A DNA stretch of 59,269 nucleotides from Candidatus Corynebacterium avicola (GTDB lineage Bacteria > Actinomycetota > Actinomycetes > Mycobacteriales > Mycobacteriaceae), in NCBI GenBank assembly GCA_019114135.1, contig DXGC01000039.1, positions 1 through 59,269 of the forward strand. The letters are read 5' to 3'. A model generated the notes under the pieces. The model saw only the letters and a list, made by a program, of their open reading frames with translations, was not told the DNA's origin and did not search any database. A program made the translations under genes and the position numbers. The first letter of the stretch is position 1. Each line of letters starts with the position of its first letter. Below, piece after piece: positions 1 to 8,317 of this stretch.

Positions 1-572
1 ATCTGGTTCATGATCTTGGTCTCGCCGTCCATCGGCAAGGCGAAGGTGGTCACCTCACCGTCGTCGTTGACCACCGCCGCGGCACGCCAGGGGCTCGACG
101 ACGCCGATTCCGACGTCGCCGGCACCGTCACCGGGCTGGTAGGTTCGTCCAACGCGGAAACGTCCGGCTGCGACTGGTTGATGTTGTTGGGGCTCAACTC
201 CGCACACGGGTCCCCGACGACTTGCCAGTACAGGTCCGACGGCGGCTGCTGCTGGGTGAGGCGCTCGTAGAGGCCGCGCTGCGGGTCCTGCCGGTCGCAC
301 TTGGAGTCCGTTGCGCTGATCGCCCAACTCCGGGCGCTGAGCAGGTTCTCGTCCACCCGGTCGGTGAGGAAGCGTTGGGTCATACCGGTGATCACGGTGC
401 CGGACACCGTCAACCCGAGGGCGGTGAGCACCGCGATGACCAGCACCAGAGACACCCGCAGCGGGTAGTGCGACAGGAACACTCCCGGGTATGGCTTCTC
501 CCGGGCGGTCTTCTCGCGGCTCGCTTTCTCTCGGCCGATCTTCCAGGCCCTCCCGTCGGACGGTGACGCCAT
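1..572 (-). CDS. Sensor histidine kinase, N-terminal part (truncated by window edge)
   Basis: The reading frame starts at ATG 572 and runs off the left edge after 190 codons. The N-terminus is basic with a repeated REK motif (residues about 14-26). One transmembrane helix follows (about 38-62), then the start of an extracytoplasmic sensor region with two Cys (residues 92 and 123). No kinase core is visible because it lies outside the window. The start overlaps the stop of the upstream response regulator as TGATG, so the two are translationally coupled and form a two-component pair. The assignment as kinase rests on this arrangement and the single TM plus sensor domain. The signal sensed cannot be read from the sequence. 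Confidence 0.75.
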   Translation of the reverse strand, partial: MASPSDGRAWKIGREKASREKTAREKPYPGVFLSHYPLRVSLVLVIAVLTALGLTVSGTVITGMTQRFLTDRVDENLLSARSWAISATDSKCDRQDPQRGLYERLTQQQPPSDLYWQVVGDPCAELSPNNINQSQPDVSALDEPTSPVTVPATSESASSSPWRAAAVVNDDGEVTTFALPMDGETKIMNQ

Positions 573-1300
573 CAGTTACGCGGCAGCCGCAGGACGTAGC
601 CCACCCCGCGCACGGTGTGGATCAGCCGCGGCTCCTGGGTGTCGATCTTGCGTCGCAGGTAGGAGACGTAGGACTCCACGACGTTGCCGTCGCCACCGAA
701 GTCGTACTCCCACACCGCGTCGAGGATCTTCGACTTCGGGACGACGACCTCGGAGTTGATCAGCAGGTAGCGCAGCAGCTTGAACTCGGTCGGCGACAGG
801 TCGACGACCTTACCTGCCTTGGTGACCTCGTGCATGTCGTCGTTGAGGGTGATGTCGGCGTAGGAGATCAACGAGGAGTCCTCCTCCTCGGCGGGCTGCA
901 CGCGGCGCAGGATGACCCGCAGGCGGGTGATGACCTCCTCCAGGGCGAAGGGCTTGGTGACGTAGTCGTCCGCACCGATGGTCAGTCCGTGGATGCGGTC
1001 GTCGACGCCGTCCTTGGCGGTGAGGAAGAGCACCGGTGCGTCATGGCCGTCCTCGCGCAACTTGCCGAGGAGGGTGAAGCCGTCCATCCCCGGCATCATG
1101 ACGTCGAGGATGAAGGCGTCCGGACGGAAGTTCTTGGCGATCTCACGGGCCGTCGCACCGTCGGCGGCGGTACGCACCTCGAAGTCCTGGAACTCCAGTC
1201 GCGCCTTGATCAGGTCGGCGATGTTTGCTTCGTCATCGACGACCAGGACCTTGACGGGGGCGGAGGAGTTGCTGGAGTGGTTCGCGGTAGGCACGTTCAT
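572..1300 (-). CDS. OmpR/PhoB-family response regulator (PhoP/TcrX-like)
   Basis: 242 aa. The N-terminal receiver domain has acidic residues D22-D23, phospho-acceptor D66 in ILDVMMPG, T94 and K116. The C-terminal winged-helix DNA-binding domain (about 145-240) ends in the typical IHTVRGVGYVLR. The sequence closely follows actinobacterial PhoP/TcrX regulators, including the LSPTEFKLLRYL and NVVESYVSYLRRKID stretches. It is a cytoplasmic transcription factor phosphorylated by the kinase encoded immediately downstream (1-bp overlap). A GGGAGA Shine-Dalgarno precedes ATG 1300. Which regulon it controls (phosphate, envelope or other) cannot be decided here. Confidence 0.93.
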   Translation of the reverse strand: MNVPTANHSSNSSAPVKVLVVDDEANIADLIKARLEFQDFEVRTAADGATAREIAKNFRPDAFILDVMMPGMDGFTLLGKLREDGHDAPVLFLTAKDGVDDRIHGLTIGADDYVTKPFALEEVITRLRVILRRVQPAEEEDSSLISYADITLNDDMHEVTKAGKVVDLSPTEFKLLRYLLINSEVVVPKSKILDAVWEYDFGGDGNVVESYVSYLRRKIDTQEPRLIHTVRGVGYVLRLPRN

Positions 1301-1315
1301 GTCTCCCTAGTCTGG

Positions 1316-1356
1316 CCCGGAATTCCGGGGACTGCATGGATGTCACATCCAGAATA
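1316..1356 (-). promoter_or_regulatory. Response-regulator promoter region with two palindromes
   Basis: On the minus strand a TATTCT -10-like hexamer (1351-1356) is followed by a palindrome GGATG-N3-CATCC (1338-1350). A perfect 14-bp palindrome CCCGGAATTCCGGG (1316-1329) comes next, before the ATG at 1300. The palindromes lie at or just after the predicted start of transcription, where an autoregulatory operator or 5' UTR hairpin would act. Confidence 0.4.
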
Positions 1357-1483
1357 CCTGTGACTTCAGTGAACGTTCGCCGCCACGGCAGTGGACCGCC
1401 CCTGAAACTGTTCCCCCTCGAATTGACCCCCCGGGGTACGCGACGCGCCAAGGGAATTCTGGCTTATCGTGGGATTGGGAACG

Positions 1484-1498
1484 TATGATGACCGCGTG
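1484..1498 (+). promoter_or_regulatory. Leaderless-type promoter of the L,D-transpeptidase gene
   Basis: TATGAT at 1484-1489 is a near-perfect -10 hexamer. GTG 1496 lies 6 nt downstream, so transcription would begin at or next to the start codon. There is no Shine-Dalgarno. This spacing selects GTG 1496 over the in-frame GTG at 1469. Confidence 0.6.
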
Positions 1499-2266
1499 AA
1501 CATTCGTAAGGCTTTCGCCGCTGTCGGCGCCACCATCATCGCCACCGCCGGTTTCGCGTCCGTCGCGTCCCCCGCCGTGGCCGCCCCTTCCGCTGTCTCG
1601 GTCCCCAAGCTGTCCGACCTGCACACCACCGTCAAGGACACCGGCATCGAGCTGCCGGCCCCGGACGAGATCAACGAGCTCGTCCGCGAGGGTGCCCTGG
1701 ACGCCCACGACGCAGCCCTGCTGCAGTCGGGCGAGGTCCCCGAGCAGTTCCGCGACGCCTACGAGCAGGGCGTCCGCGACCTGACCGACCTGGTTGCCCC
1801 GGGTGCCGTCCAGGAGCGTGACGACGCCCGGGAGGCCGAGCGTCAGGCCGCCGCCGAGCGCCAGGCTGCCGCGGAGCGTCGTGCCGAGGCTGAGCGCCGT
1901 GCCAACTCCACCAGCAACACCCCCTGCCCGGCCGACGCCCGCGTGTGCGTCGACGTCGACGGCAAGCGCACCTGGATGCAGCGCGGCGGCGAGACCTCCT
2001 ACGGCCCCGTCCCCATGTCCCCGGGTAAGGCCGGCCAGGACACCCCGCGTGGCACCTTCTCGGTGCAGTACCAGGTCAAGGACGAGGTCAGCCGGGAGTT
2101 CGACAACGCCCCGATGCCCTACGCCACCTACTTCACCAACAACGGCCACGCCTTCCACCAGGGCACCCTGGACAACCTCTCGGCCGGTTGCGTCCGCCTG
2201 AACCAGCAGGACGCCATCACCTACTTCAACGCCCTGAACCCCGGCGACAAGGTCTTCATCTACTGA
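1496..2266 (+). CDS. Secreted L,D-transpeptidase (YkuD domain)
   Basis: 256 aa from GTG 1496. A Sec signal peptide (about 1-30, ending SPAVAA) is followed by a short mature region. Next comes a highly charged Ala/Glu/Arg linker (about 104-141) that looks like a helix or coiled coil. The C-terminal YkuD domain (about 142-256) carries the active-site pattern His...SAGCVR with the catalytic Cys about 24 residues from the C-terminus. Such enzymes form 3-3 cross-links in peptidoglycan or attach polymers to it, acting outside the membrane. The start is set by the promoter, and an upstream GTG would add nine residues before the signal peptide. Divergent from the response regulator, so regulation by it is possible but unproven. 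Confidence 0.9.
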   Translation: MNIRKAFAAVGATIIATAGFASVASPAVAAPSAVSVPKLSDLHTTVKDTGIELPAPDEINELVREGALDAHDAALLQSGEVPEQFRDAYEQGVRDLTDLVAPGAVQERDDAREAERQAAAERQAAAERRAEAERRANSTSNTPCPADARVCVDVDGKRTWMQRGGETSYGPVPMSPGKAGQDTPRGTFSVQYQVKDEVSREFDNAPMPYATYFTNNGHAFHQGTLDNLSAGCVRLNQQDAITYFNALNPGDKVFIY

Positions 2267-2280
2267 TAGCCTGGTCCGCC

Positions 2281-2832
2281 GTGACTGCATCACCGACACC
2301 ACAGTTCCGCTACCGCCGCGCCACCGGCGGTGACCGGGACATCCTGCGTGCCATGTACATCCTCACCGACCAGTGGGGCGACGAGTCCCGTCCGGTGAGC
2401 GAGGGGATCGAAGAGGAACTCGCCGCCTACGTGGACGCCTGGACCCCGCAGCAGCCGGGGATCATCCTCGAGAGGGTCCCCGGGGAGGACTCCGCACAGG
2501 ACTCCAACCACGCCCCGACCGCAGTGGGCGCCGCGTGGCTGCGCACCTTCACCTCTGAAGCACCCGGGGCAGGCTTCGTGTCGGACGACTACCCCGAGGT
2601 GGCCGTCGCACTGCGCCCCGAAGTCGCCGGCCACGGCCGCGGTACCGCGCTAATGCAGGAAATGCTGCGCGTCGCCCGCGAGGAAGGGTTCCCCGGCGTC
2701 TCCCTTGCCGTTGATGTGGGCAATGACCGGGCCCGGCACGTCTACCGCAAGCTGGGATACGTCGACAGCACCATCAACGGCGGCTACGACACGTCCGGCA
2801 GCTGCCACGTGATGGTCTACCGGTTCGACTGA
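2281..2832 (+). CDS. GNAT-family N-acetyltransferase
   Basis: 183 aa starting at GTG 2281, 14 bp after the transpeptidase stop, so probably co-transcribed with it. The GNAT fold is recognisable from RATGGDRD near the N-terminus and the acetyl-CoA loop GHGRGTALMQEML. A C-terminal ARHVYRKLGYV helix-strand is also typical. The substrate is unknown. The 3' end overlaps the convergent crtI gene by 16 bp. Confidence 0.85.
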   Translation: MTASPTPQFRYRRATGGDRDILRAMYILTDQWGDESRPVSEGIEEELAAYVDAWTPQQPGIILERVPGEDSAQDSNHAPTAVGAAWLRTFTSEAPGAGFVSDDYPEVAVALRPEVAGHGRGTALMQEMLRVAREEGFPGVSLAVDVGNDRARHVYRKLGYVDSTINGGYDTSGSCHVMVYRFD

Positions 2833-4430
2833 TTCACCGCTATACCCGGGTGACGTGTCCTGACCTTTATCGCGGTCAGCACGTTCTCCGCACTGATCAG
2901 ACACATGGGCACCCCCACCCCCGGCGTGGTCGTGGAGCCGGCGTAGTACAGGTTCGACACCGCCCGGGAGCGGTTCGTCCCGCGCATGAACGCCGACTGG
3001 GTCAGCGTGTGTGCCAGGCCCAACGCCCAGCCGTGCCAGGAGTTGTAGTCGGCGGCGAAGTCCTTCGGCCCCAGGGTGGCACGGGCACAGATCCGCTCGG
3101 CGAGGTCGGGGATCCCCGCCCGCTCGGCGACCAGGTCGATCGTCGCGTCCGCGATGGCGTCGACCTGTCCGTCGGTGATCGTCGTGTCCGCGGCGCAGGG
3201 CACGAGGACGAAGAGGTTCTCGTGGCCCTCCGGGGCGACGTCCGGATCGGTGGCGGAGGGACGGCACACGTACACCGAGGATGATGCAGGGGACGAGGCA
3301 CCTTCCTCGCCGTGTCCATCGAAGACGGCGGCGAAGTCGGGCGTCCAGTCCTCGCTGAAGAGCAGCGTGTGGTGCGCCAGCTGCGGCAGCTCGCCACGCA
3401 CTCCGAGCATGACCACGATCGCGCCGACACCAGGGTTCACCCGCTTCCAGTGCGCTTCCGGGTAGGTCTGCACCCCGGGCGCGAGCAGCGCGGTCTCCGT
3501 GTGGTGCAGGTCAGCAGCACTGACCACGGCATCGGCGTCTACCTCGGTACCGTCGGCCAAAACCACACCGGTAGCCCGCGTGGTGGCACCGGGCAGCCAG
3601 GACGCCAGCCGCCCCAGGCCCGGCACCCGCCGCAGCGGGTTGGCGTGGTCGGCGTCGGTGCGGATCCTGGCAACCGGGCAGGACGTCCTGATCTCCACCC
3701 CGTTGTCCTCGGCGAGGCGACGCAGCGACTCGACGACCGCGGTAAATCCGCCGAGCGGGTACTTCACGCCCTGCACCAGGTCGGTGTAGCTCATCAGCTG
3801 GTAGAGGGCGGGTGTCATCGCCGGTGCCGAAGACAGGAACACCGCCGGATAGGACAGGATCTGCCGTGTACGGGTGTCGGAGAAACGCTTGTTTACCAGG
3901 GATTCCAGGGACCCGGTGAGCAGCTTCACCAGGCGTCCGGCACGGGCCAGCACCTCCCGACCCAGGAAGGGGGCCGGGGAGGAGTAGTTGGTGTAGAGGA
4001 AGCGGTCGACAGCGATGCGGTAGGTGTCACCGGCCTCGTCGAGGTAGCGGCGGACCTCGCGTCCGGCACCGGGCTCAAGGGATTCGAAGAGTGCGGCGAC
4101 CTGCTCCTCCCCCACCGGGACGTCCACCGGGTCGCTGGTACCGGAAAGCACCCGGTAGCCCGGGGCGAGGTCCACCAGGTCGAGCTGCTCGGCGGTGGTG
4201 GTGCCCATCAGCTCGAAGAAGCGGTCGAAGGCCTCCGGCATGAGGTACCAGCTCGGCCCGGTGTCCCAGCGGAAGCCGGGGTCGGCGCCGATCTGCTCGC
4301 CGGAGAGGGAGCCGGCGCGTCCTCCCACGGTGTCGTTGGACTCCAGCAGTGTCACCTGGTGGCCGGCGCGGGCGAGCAGTCCGGCGGTGGCGAGACCGGC
4401 GACACCGGCGCCGATGATGATGAACTTCAT
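2817..4430 (-). CDS. crtI: Phytoene desaturase (carotenoid dehydrogenase)
   Basis: 537 aa, normal length for CrtI. The N-terminal FAD-binding Rossmann motif GAGVAGLATAGLLARAG lies at about residues 7-23. The C-terminal FAD/substrate signature GSTTTPGVGVPMCLISAENV (about 500-520) is typical of CrtI-type desaturases, which convert phytoene stepwise to lycopene at the membrane. The start ATG 4430 overlaps the stop of crtB (ATGA), giving a coupled crtB-crtI operon. No crtE (GGPP synthase) or end-group gene is in the window, so the final carotenoid cannot be predicted. Confidence 0.93.
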   Translation of the reverse strand: MKFIIIGAGVAGLATAGLLARAGHQVTLLESNDTVGGRAGSLSGEQIGADPGFRWDTGPSWYLMPEAFDRFFELMGTTTAEQLDLVDLAPGYRVLSGTSDPVDVPVGEEQVAALFESLEPGAGREVRRYLDEAGDTYRIAVDRFLYTNYSSPAPFLGREVLARAGRLVKLLTGSLESLVNKRFSDTRTRQILSYPAVFLSSAPAMTPALYQLMSYTDLVQGVKYPLGGFTAVVESLRRLAEDNGVEIRTSCPVARIRTDADHANPLRRVPGLGRLASWLPGATTRATGVVLADGTEVDADAVVSAADLHHTETALLAPGVQTYPEAHWKRVNPGVGAIVVMLGVRGELPQLAHHTLLFSEDWTPDFAAVFDGHGEEGASSPASSSVYVCRPSATDPDVAPEGHENLFVLVPCAADTTITDGQVDAIADATIDLVAERAGIPDLAERICARATLGPKDFAADYNSWHGWALGLAHTLTQSAFMRGTNRSRAVSNLYYAGSTTTPGVGVPMCLISAENVLTAIKVRTRHPGIAVNQSNR

Positions 4431-5335
4431 GATCTTCTCCGCCGGATATTCGCCACGGCCTTGGCGGTGACCAGGGCCTTGCGCGGTCCCGGCACCCGGA
4501 TCCGGGTGTTCTCCAGGTCGGCGGGGTCGCTGGCACGGATCCTCACGGCCAGCTCGGCGTAGAGTGCGATGGCGGCGGCGACCCCGGCGCGGGCCCCGGC
4601 GGGCAGGTACGGGATACGCTCGCGGGCGAGGTCGAGGTCGGCCTCGATGTCGTCGAGGAACCGGTCGTGGGTGGCGCCCGTCAGCGGGCCGTCGGCAAGT
4701 TCGGGCAGGTAGATCCGTCCGAGTCCGTCCTGGTCAGCGCCAAGGTCGCGCAGGAAGTTGACCATCTGGAATGCCCGGCCGAGTGCGATGGCGCCGTCGT
4801 CGAGCCAGGTCCTGTCGGCGTCCGTGCTCTCGTGGGTGAGAAAGATGTCCAGGCTCATCAGCCCGATGACCTCGGCAGATCCGTGGATGTAGGACGCCAG
4901 GCTGTCCGCGTCGTGCACGGTGACGTCCAGGTCGGCGCGCATCGAGGCGAAGAAGGCGACCATGTGCTCCGGGTTGATCCGGCAGCGGGAGGCGGTGCCG
5001 GACCAGGCGTGCAGGATCGGGTCGGTGAAGAACGGGGCACCGTCCGTCCCACCCGTTGCGGCGAGCACGCGGGCCTCGTAGTCGTCGAGGATCGTCCGGA
5101 CCTCGTCCCGCCCTGCCCCGACGTCCGACGCTGCCCCGTCGACGATCTCGTCGGCGATGCGTACCACGGCGTAGAGGTTGCGGATGTCACGCCGGATCGG
5201 CGCGGCAAGCAGGCGCGTGGCCAGGGAGAACGAGGTGGAGTAGCTGGCGATGACGTCAGCGGCGACCCGGTCGGCCAGTGCCGAGTAGGGGTCGGTGGAG
5301 GTGTCCCCGCGAGGGGCGTCAGGCCAGGTCATCAC
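4427..5335 (-). CDS. crtB: Phytoene synthase
   Basis: 302 aa. The squalene/phytoene synthase family is shown by two Asp-rich motifs that bind the Mg-diphosphate: DEIVD (62-66) and DLGAD (197-201), the latter within NFLRDLGADQDGLGRIYLP. The enzyme condenses two GGPP to phytoene. It is first in the crtB-crtI pair. The start is GTG 5335 or ATG 5332; a TACCCT hexamer at 5343-5348 places the predicted transcript start at GTG 5335 (leaderless type). Conventional Shine-Dalgarno is absent. Confidence 0.92.
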   Translation of the reverse strand: MMTWPDAPRGDTSTDPYSALADRVAADVIASYSTSFSLATRLLAAPIRRDIRNLYAVVRIADEIVDGAASDVGAGRDEVRTILDDYEARVLAATGGTDGAPFFTDPILHAWSGTASRCRINPEHMVAFFASMRADLDVTVHDADSLASYIHGSAEVIGLMSLDIFLTHESTDADRTWLDDGAIALGRAFQMVNFLRDLGADQDGLGRIYLPELADGPLTGATHDRFLDDIEADLDLARERIPYLPAGARAGVAAAIALYAELAVRIRASDPADLENTRIRVPGPRKALVTAKAVANIRRRRS

Positions 5336-5348
5336 ACAGGCAAGGGTA
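5333..5348 (-). promoter_or_regulatory. Leaderless-type promoter of crtBI
   Basis: TACCCT (5348-5343 on the minus strand) is followed after 7 nt by GTG 5335. The upstream same-strand gene ends only 48 bp away (5384), so this may be an internal promoter. Confidence 0.4.
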
Positions 5349-5383
5349 CAGCGGGCAGCGGCGTGGGAGATAGCCGGGAGCGC

Positions 5384-6325
5384 TCACACCTTCGGGTACC
5401 AGAGCCACATCGGCTGGTCGGTCGGAATCGCCTCGTCCTCCCTTCTTAAGCGACGCCGACGCTGCAACTCGAAACGGACGGTGTCCGCCACCTCGTCCGC
5501 GAGGTACCGCGGCGCGTGCTTTACGGCGGAGTCGGGGTAGCGGAGAAGCAGGTAGCCCCACCGCGTCGCCTGGTTCCCCTTGCACCGGTCCCTCGCGAAA
5601 TCCATCCGCTTCGACCTGGCCTCCCCGTGATAGGCCCAACTGTCGATCTCGATGAGCAGCCGTACCTCCCGGATCAGGATGTCGAAGCAGTATCCCCGCA
5701 CCATCCCGTTCGTTTCGATCGTGATCAGTCCCTCCTCCAGCTCCCGCCGCAACGCCGACCTGATCAACTGCACCGCCGTCGTCTCCAGTTGGCTCGCCGT
5801 CCCGATGATCGCCTTTCTCAAGACGGGATCCAGCCGCCTACGCTCTCCGCGGGTCAGGAGGGCGAAATCGTCCTCAAGACGCCGGGAACCCTTGAACCCC
5901 TGGTAGCCGCGGTCAAGGACGCGGACGGCAGCGCTCTCGTCTGTGGTCGCGAGCTCGGCGGCGACGATCGCGGCTACCGCGACCTGCAGTCCCCGGCGTG
6001 TGACGGTGGGGCGTACCGCCCTGCGGCGCAGGTCCAGATGGATGACGGCGCTGCGGGACGTCGGGTGGTGGGCGGTCGCGGGCCACACCATCGGAGCTAC
6101 GCCGTAGAGGTATGCTGCTGTCCGCCCGGTGAAGGTCAGCCCTGGGTAGGCCAGATTGAACGCGTGAAGTACCGAATGCGGGTCCTTCTTCGAGATGTAG
6201 TGGCCCTTCGCGATCTTGACGAGCACCTGCTGGTCGACGGCGCGGGCGATGTCCCGGTAGCTGTGGCCCGCCGCTGTCAGTTGCTTCGTGGTCCAGACGT
6301 CCTGGACTGTGAAGTCGTCCCCCAT
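5384..6325 (-). CDS. AbiEi-type N-terminal / DUF559 nuclease-like protein
   Basis: 313 aa from ATG 6325, chosen because an AGGGGG-type ribosome binding site precedes it; the upstream open frame extension is low-complexity. The N-terminal region (about 1-100) resembles the winged-helix AbiEi antitoxin domain (TTKQLTAAGHSYRDIARAV ... KGHY). The C-terminal region (about 215-275) has the DUF559/very-short-patch-repair-like pattern FDILI...LLIEID...H...DFARDRCKGN...GYLLLRYP, a PD-(D/E)xK-type core with acidic residues in place. Such proteins are common in Actinobacteria, often singly, and their role is unknown. No AbiEii toxin gene is next to it, so a toxin-antitoxin function is not supported. Confidence 0.75.
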   Translation of the reverse strand: MGDDFTVQDVWTTKQLTAAGHSYRDIARAVDQQVLVKIAKGHYISKKDPHSVLHAFNLAYPGLTFTGRTAAYLYGVAPMVWPATAHHPTSRSAVIHLDLRRRAVRPTVTRRGLQVAVAAIVAAELATTDESAAVRVLDRGYQGFKGSRRLEDDFALLTRGERRRLDPVLRKAIIGTASQLETTAVQLIRSALRRELEEGLITIETNGMVRGYCFDILIREVRLLIEIDSWAYHGEARSKRMDFARDRCKGNQATRWGYLLLRYPDSAVKHAPRYLADEVADTVRFELQRRRRLRREDEAIPTDQPMWLWYPKV

Positions 6326-6422
6326 TGTTTCCCGCCCCCTGCCGTTGGTGCGAGTGTAGCGGGGTCGGGCCGTGTGCGGGGCTGGACGGGCGTGTATCTG
6401 CGGGGTTGGTCGGGGCGTGTGC

Positions 6423-6485
6423 GAGCCAGCTGCCAAATACGGTCGGCTCAACACACTCGATGCTGCCGATTCTGGCAGCTGGCTC
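6423..6485. repeat. Long inverted repeat between same-strand genes
   Basis: Perfect 13-bp arms GAGCCAGCTGCCA (6423-6435) and TGGCAGCTGGCTC (6473-6485) flank a 37-nt spacer. The spacer can form an inner GTCGGC/GCCGAT stem. The element lies 31 bp after the stop of the gene ending at 6516. It could be a U-less hairpin terminator or a dispersed palindromic element. Confidence 0.7.
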
Positions 6486-6515
6486 ACCGAGGCCCCACCT
6501 CCGCGGCCCCTCTGG

Positions 6516-7193
6516 TTACGCCTCCAGCTCCCCCAGCCGTGCCTCGAGCTCGGCGATCCTGGCGTCGCGCTCGGCGACCATGTCCTTCAGCTCGGAGATG
6601 TCCGCCCGGTACAGGTCGAGGCGCTCGTCGACCTCCTCGCGGGTCCAGCGCGGGATGATCTGCTTGGAGCAGTTCGCGTCCGAGGCGACGACGTCCACGA
6701 CCACGGCACGCTCGATGACGCCCTTGATGGTTAACTCACCGAGGTCACGCAACTCCTCGATCAGTTCCGGGTCGTCGTCGGCGTCAATGGTGCGGGCGTG
6801 GCCGAAGACCTTCACCCGGGAGCGCGTGGCGAAGTCGATGAAGAACAGGCAGACGCGGTCGTCCCGGTCGAGGTTGCCGGTGGTGACGAACTGCCGGTTG
6901 CCGGTGAAGTCGGGGAACATGATCTGTGAGCGTCCGCCGACCGTCCTGACCTTCACGAAGCCGGACGGACCGCCCTTGTGCTGCACATAAGGCCAGTCGG
7001 TGCCTGTCACGGTGGACATGAAGAACATCCGGGTGTTCCGGATCAGCTTGGCGTCGCGCGCGTCCAGCTCCGCGCCGGACGCACCGGTGGTGTCCACGCG
7101 GTTCGCCACACCGCGTGCTTCCTGCCGGGCCTTGACGAAGTCGTCGAAGGCGATGGAGGCGTAGTTGGTGGGTTCGTCGTCTGTTCCTGTCAC
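6516..7193 (-). CDS. Pyridoxamine 5'-phosphate oxidase-family FMN-binding protein
   Basis: 225 aa from GTG 7193, which has a GGAG 5 nt upstream and a GTGA overlap with the previous gene; ATG 7208 is an alternative. The split-barrel flavin-binding region (about 40-170) is seen in FMSTVTGTDWPYVQHKGGPSGFVKV and CLFFIDFATRSRVKVFGHAR. The C-terminal about 25 residues are a heptad-like coiled coil (ELKDMVAERDARIAELEARLGELEA region), which may mediate oligomerisation. The family includes flavin- or F420-dependent reductases and heme utilisation proteins; the substrate is unknown. It is the last gene of the moaC operon but has no known Moco role. Confidence 0.82.
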   Translation of the reverse strand: MTGTDDEPTNYASIAFDDFVKARQEARGVANRVDTTGASGAELDARDAKLIRNTRMFFMSTVTGTDWPYVQHKGGPSGFVKVRTVGGRSQIMFPDFTGNRQFVTTGNLDRDDRVCLFFIDFATRSRVKVFGHARTIDADDDPELIEELRDLGELTIKGVIERAVVVDVVASDANCSKQIIPRWTREEVDERLDLYRADISELKDMVAERDARIAELEARLGELEA

Positions 7194-8317
7194 TGCCGCT
7201 CCAACCATGCGTTGATGCCGCCCGGGTAGTTGGACGCGGTGATCCCCGCCGTCGCCAGCAGGTCGATGGCCTTCAGTGAGCGAACGCCCGATCCGCAGTA
7301 GACCACGAGCGGACGTCCTTCCTGGGTGGCCCGGTCTGCCAGGTACTCGGCCTCCTCGGGGAACTCCCCGTCGACGCCGCCGCGCAGGACGGACAAGGGG
7401 ATGTTCACCGCGCCGGGGATGTGCACGTTGTGGAATTCGTCGGGCTCTCGGACATCCATGAGCACGGCGTCCGTGAGATCCGGGAGGTCCGGACGCTCAC
7501 CGTCGGATTCCTCCACCGCGAGTTCCTCGGCGACCGGCGTCGGGGCGTCCTGCACGCGGGCGGCGACCGCGGGGTCGGCGGTCAGCGGGATGTACTCCCA
7601 GCGTCCGGACAAACCGTCGAAGTAGCCGAGCTCCCCGGCGAGCGGTTGCCCGACGCCGGTGAGCACCTTCACCGCTTCCAACGCCATCGCGGTCCCGACC
7701 ACGCCGACGACCGGCCCGAGCACCCCGGCGGCCGAGCAGGACGGCACCGTCCCGGCTGGCGGTGGCGTGGGGAAGACGTCCTCGTACACCGGGCCGGCTG
7801 ATCCGTCGGCCAGCGTCGCGCCGAAGACCGAGAGCTGGGCGTCGAAGCCGAGGATGGATGCCCACACATGCGGGATTCCCAGCACCGCGCTGCCGTGGGA
7901 GGCGGCGTAGCGGGCGGCGAAGTTGTCGGTGCCGTCCAACAGGACGTCCGCGCCGCGCAGCAGGTCAACGGCGTTGTCGGCGGTGAGCCGGTCGGCGACG
8001 GTGTGCACGGTCATGCCCGGGTTGCGCGCCAGCATCTCCCGGCGCGCCGAGGTCGCCTTGGACTCCCCCACCGACGCATCGGTGTGGATGACCTGGCGGT
8101 GCAGGTTGGAGGTCTCGACCACATCGTCGTCGATGACGGTCACCGTCCCGACCCCGCAGGCGGCGAGGTAGACCAGCGCCGGAGAGCCGAGACCACCGGC
8201 GCCGAGGACGGCGACGTGGGCGTCGGCGAGGGCCTGCTGGGCGTCCAGGCCGAATCCGTCGAGGGTGATCTGACGGCGGTAGCGTCCGATATCGACTTGC
8301 TGTTTCTCTCCAGTCAC
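7190..8317 (-). CDS. moeB: MoeB/ThiF-type adenylyltransferase with rhodanese domain (MoeZ/R-like)
   Basis: 375 aa from GTG 8317 (GTGA overlap with moaE); GTG 8329 is an alternative. The N-terminal E1-like ATP-binding domain shows GAGGLGSPALVYLAACGVG and DDDVVETSNLHRQV. The C-terminal rhodanese domain (about 275-375) has the active-site loop VVYCGSGVRS. This architecture adenylates the C-terminal Gly-Gly of MoaD and then transfers sulfur to it. The paired CxxC zinc ligands of E. coli MoeB are not visible; only the catalytic region Cys in PSCSAAGVLGP is present. The position directly after moaE and in an operon with moaC and mogA supports a role in molybdopterin synthase sulfuration. Confidence 0.88.
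   Translation of the reverse strand: MTGEKQQVDIGRYRRQITLDGFGLDAQQALADAHVAVLGAGGLGSPALVYLAACGVGTVTVIDDDVVETSNLHRQVIHTDASVGESKATSARREMLARNPGMTVHTVADRLTADNAVDLLRGADVLLDGTDNFAARYAASHGSAVLGIPHVWASILGFDAQLSVFGATLADGSAGPVYEDVFPTPPPAGTVPSCSAAGVLGPVVGVVGTAMALEAVKVLTGVGQPLAGELGYFDGLSGRWEYIPLTADPAVAARVQDAPTPVAEELAVEESDGERPDLPDLTDAVLMDVREPDEFHNVHIPGAVNIPLSVLRGGVDGEFPEEAEYLADRATQEGRPLVVYCGSGVRSLKAIDLLATAGITASNYPGGINAWLERQ

Noticed and set aside
5384..6325. Type IV AbiE toxin-antitoxin system
   Set aside because: Only the AbiEi-like N-terminus is present and no AbiEii nucleotidyltransferase is adjacent.
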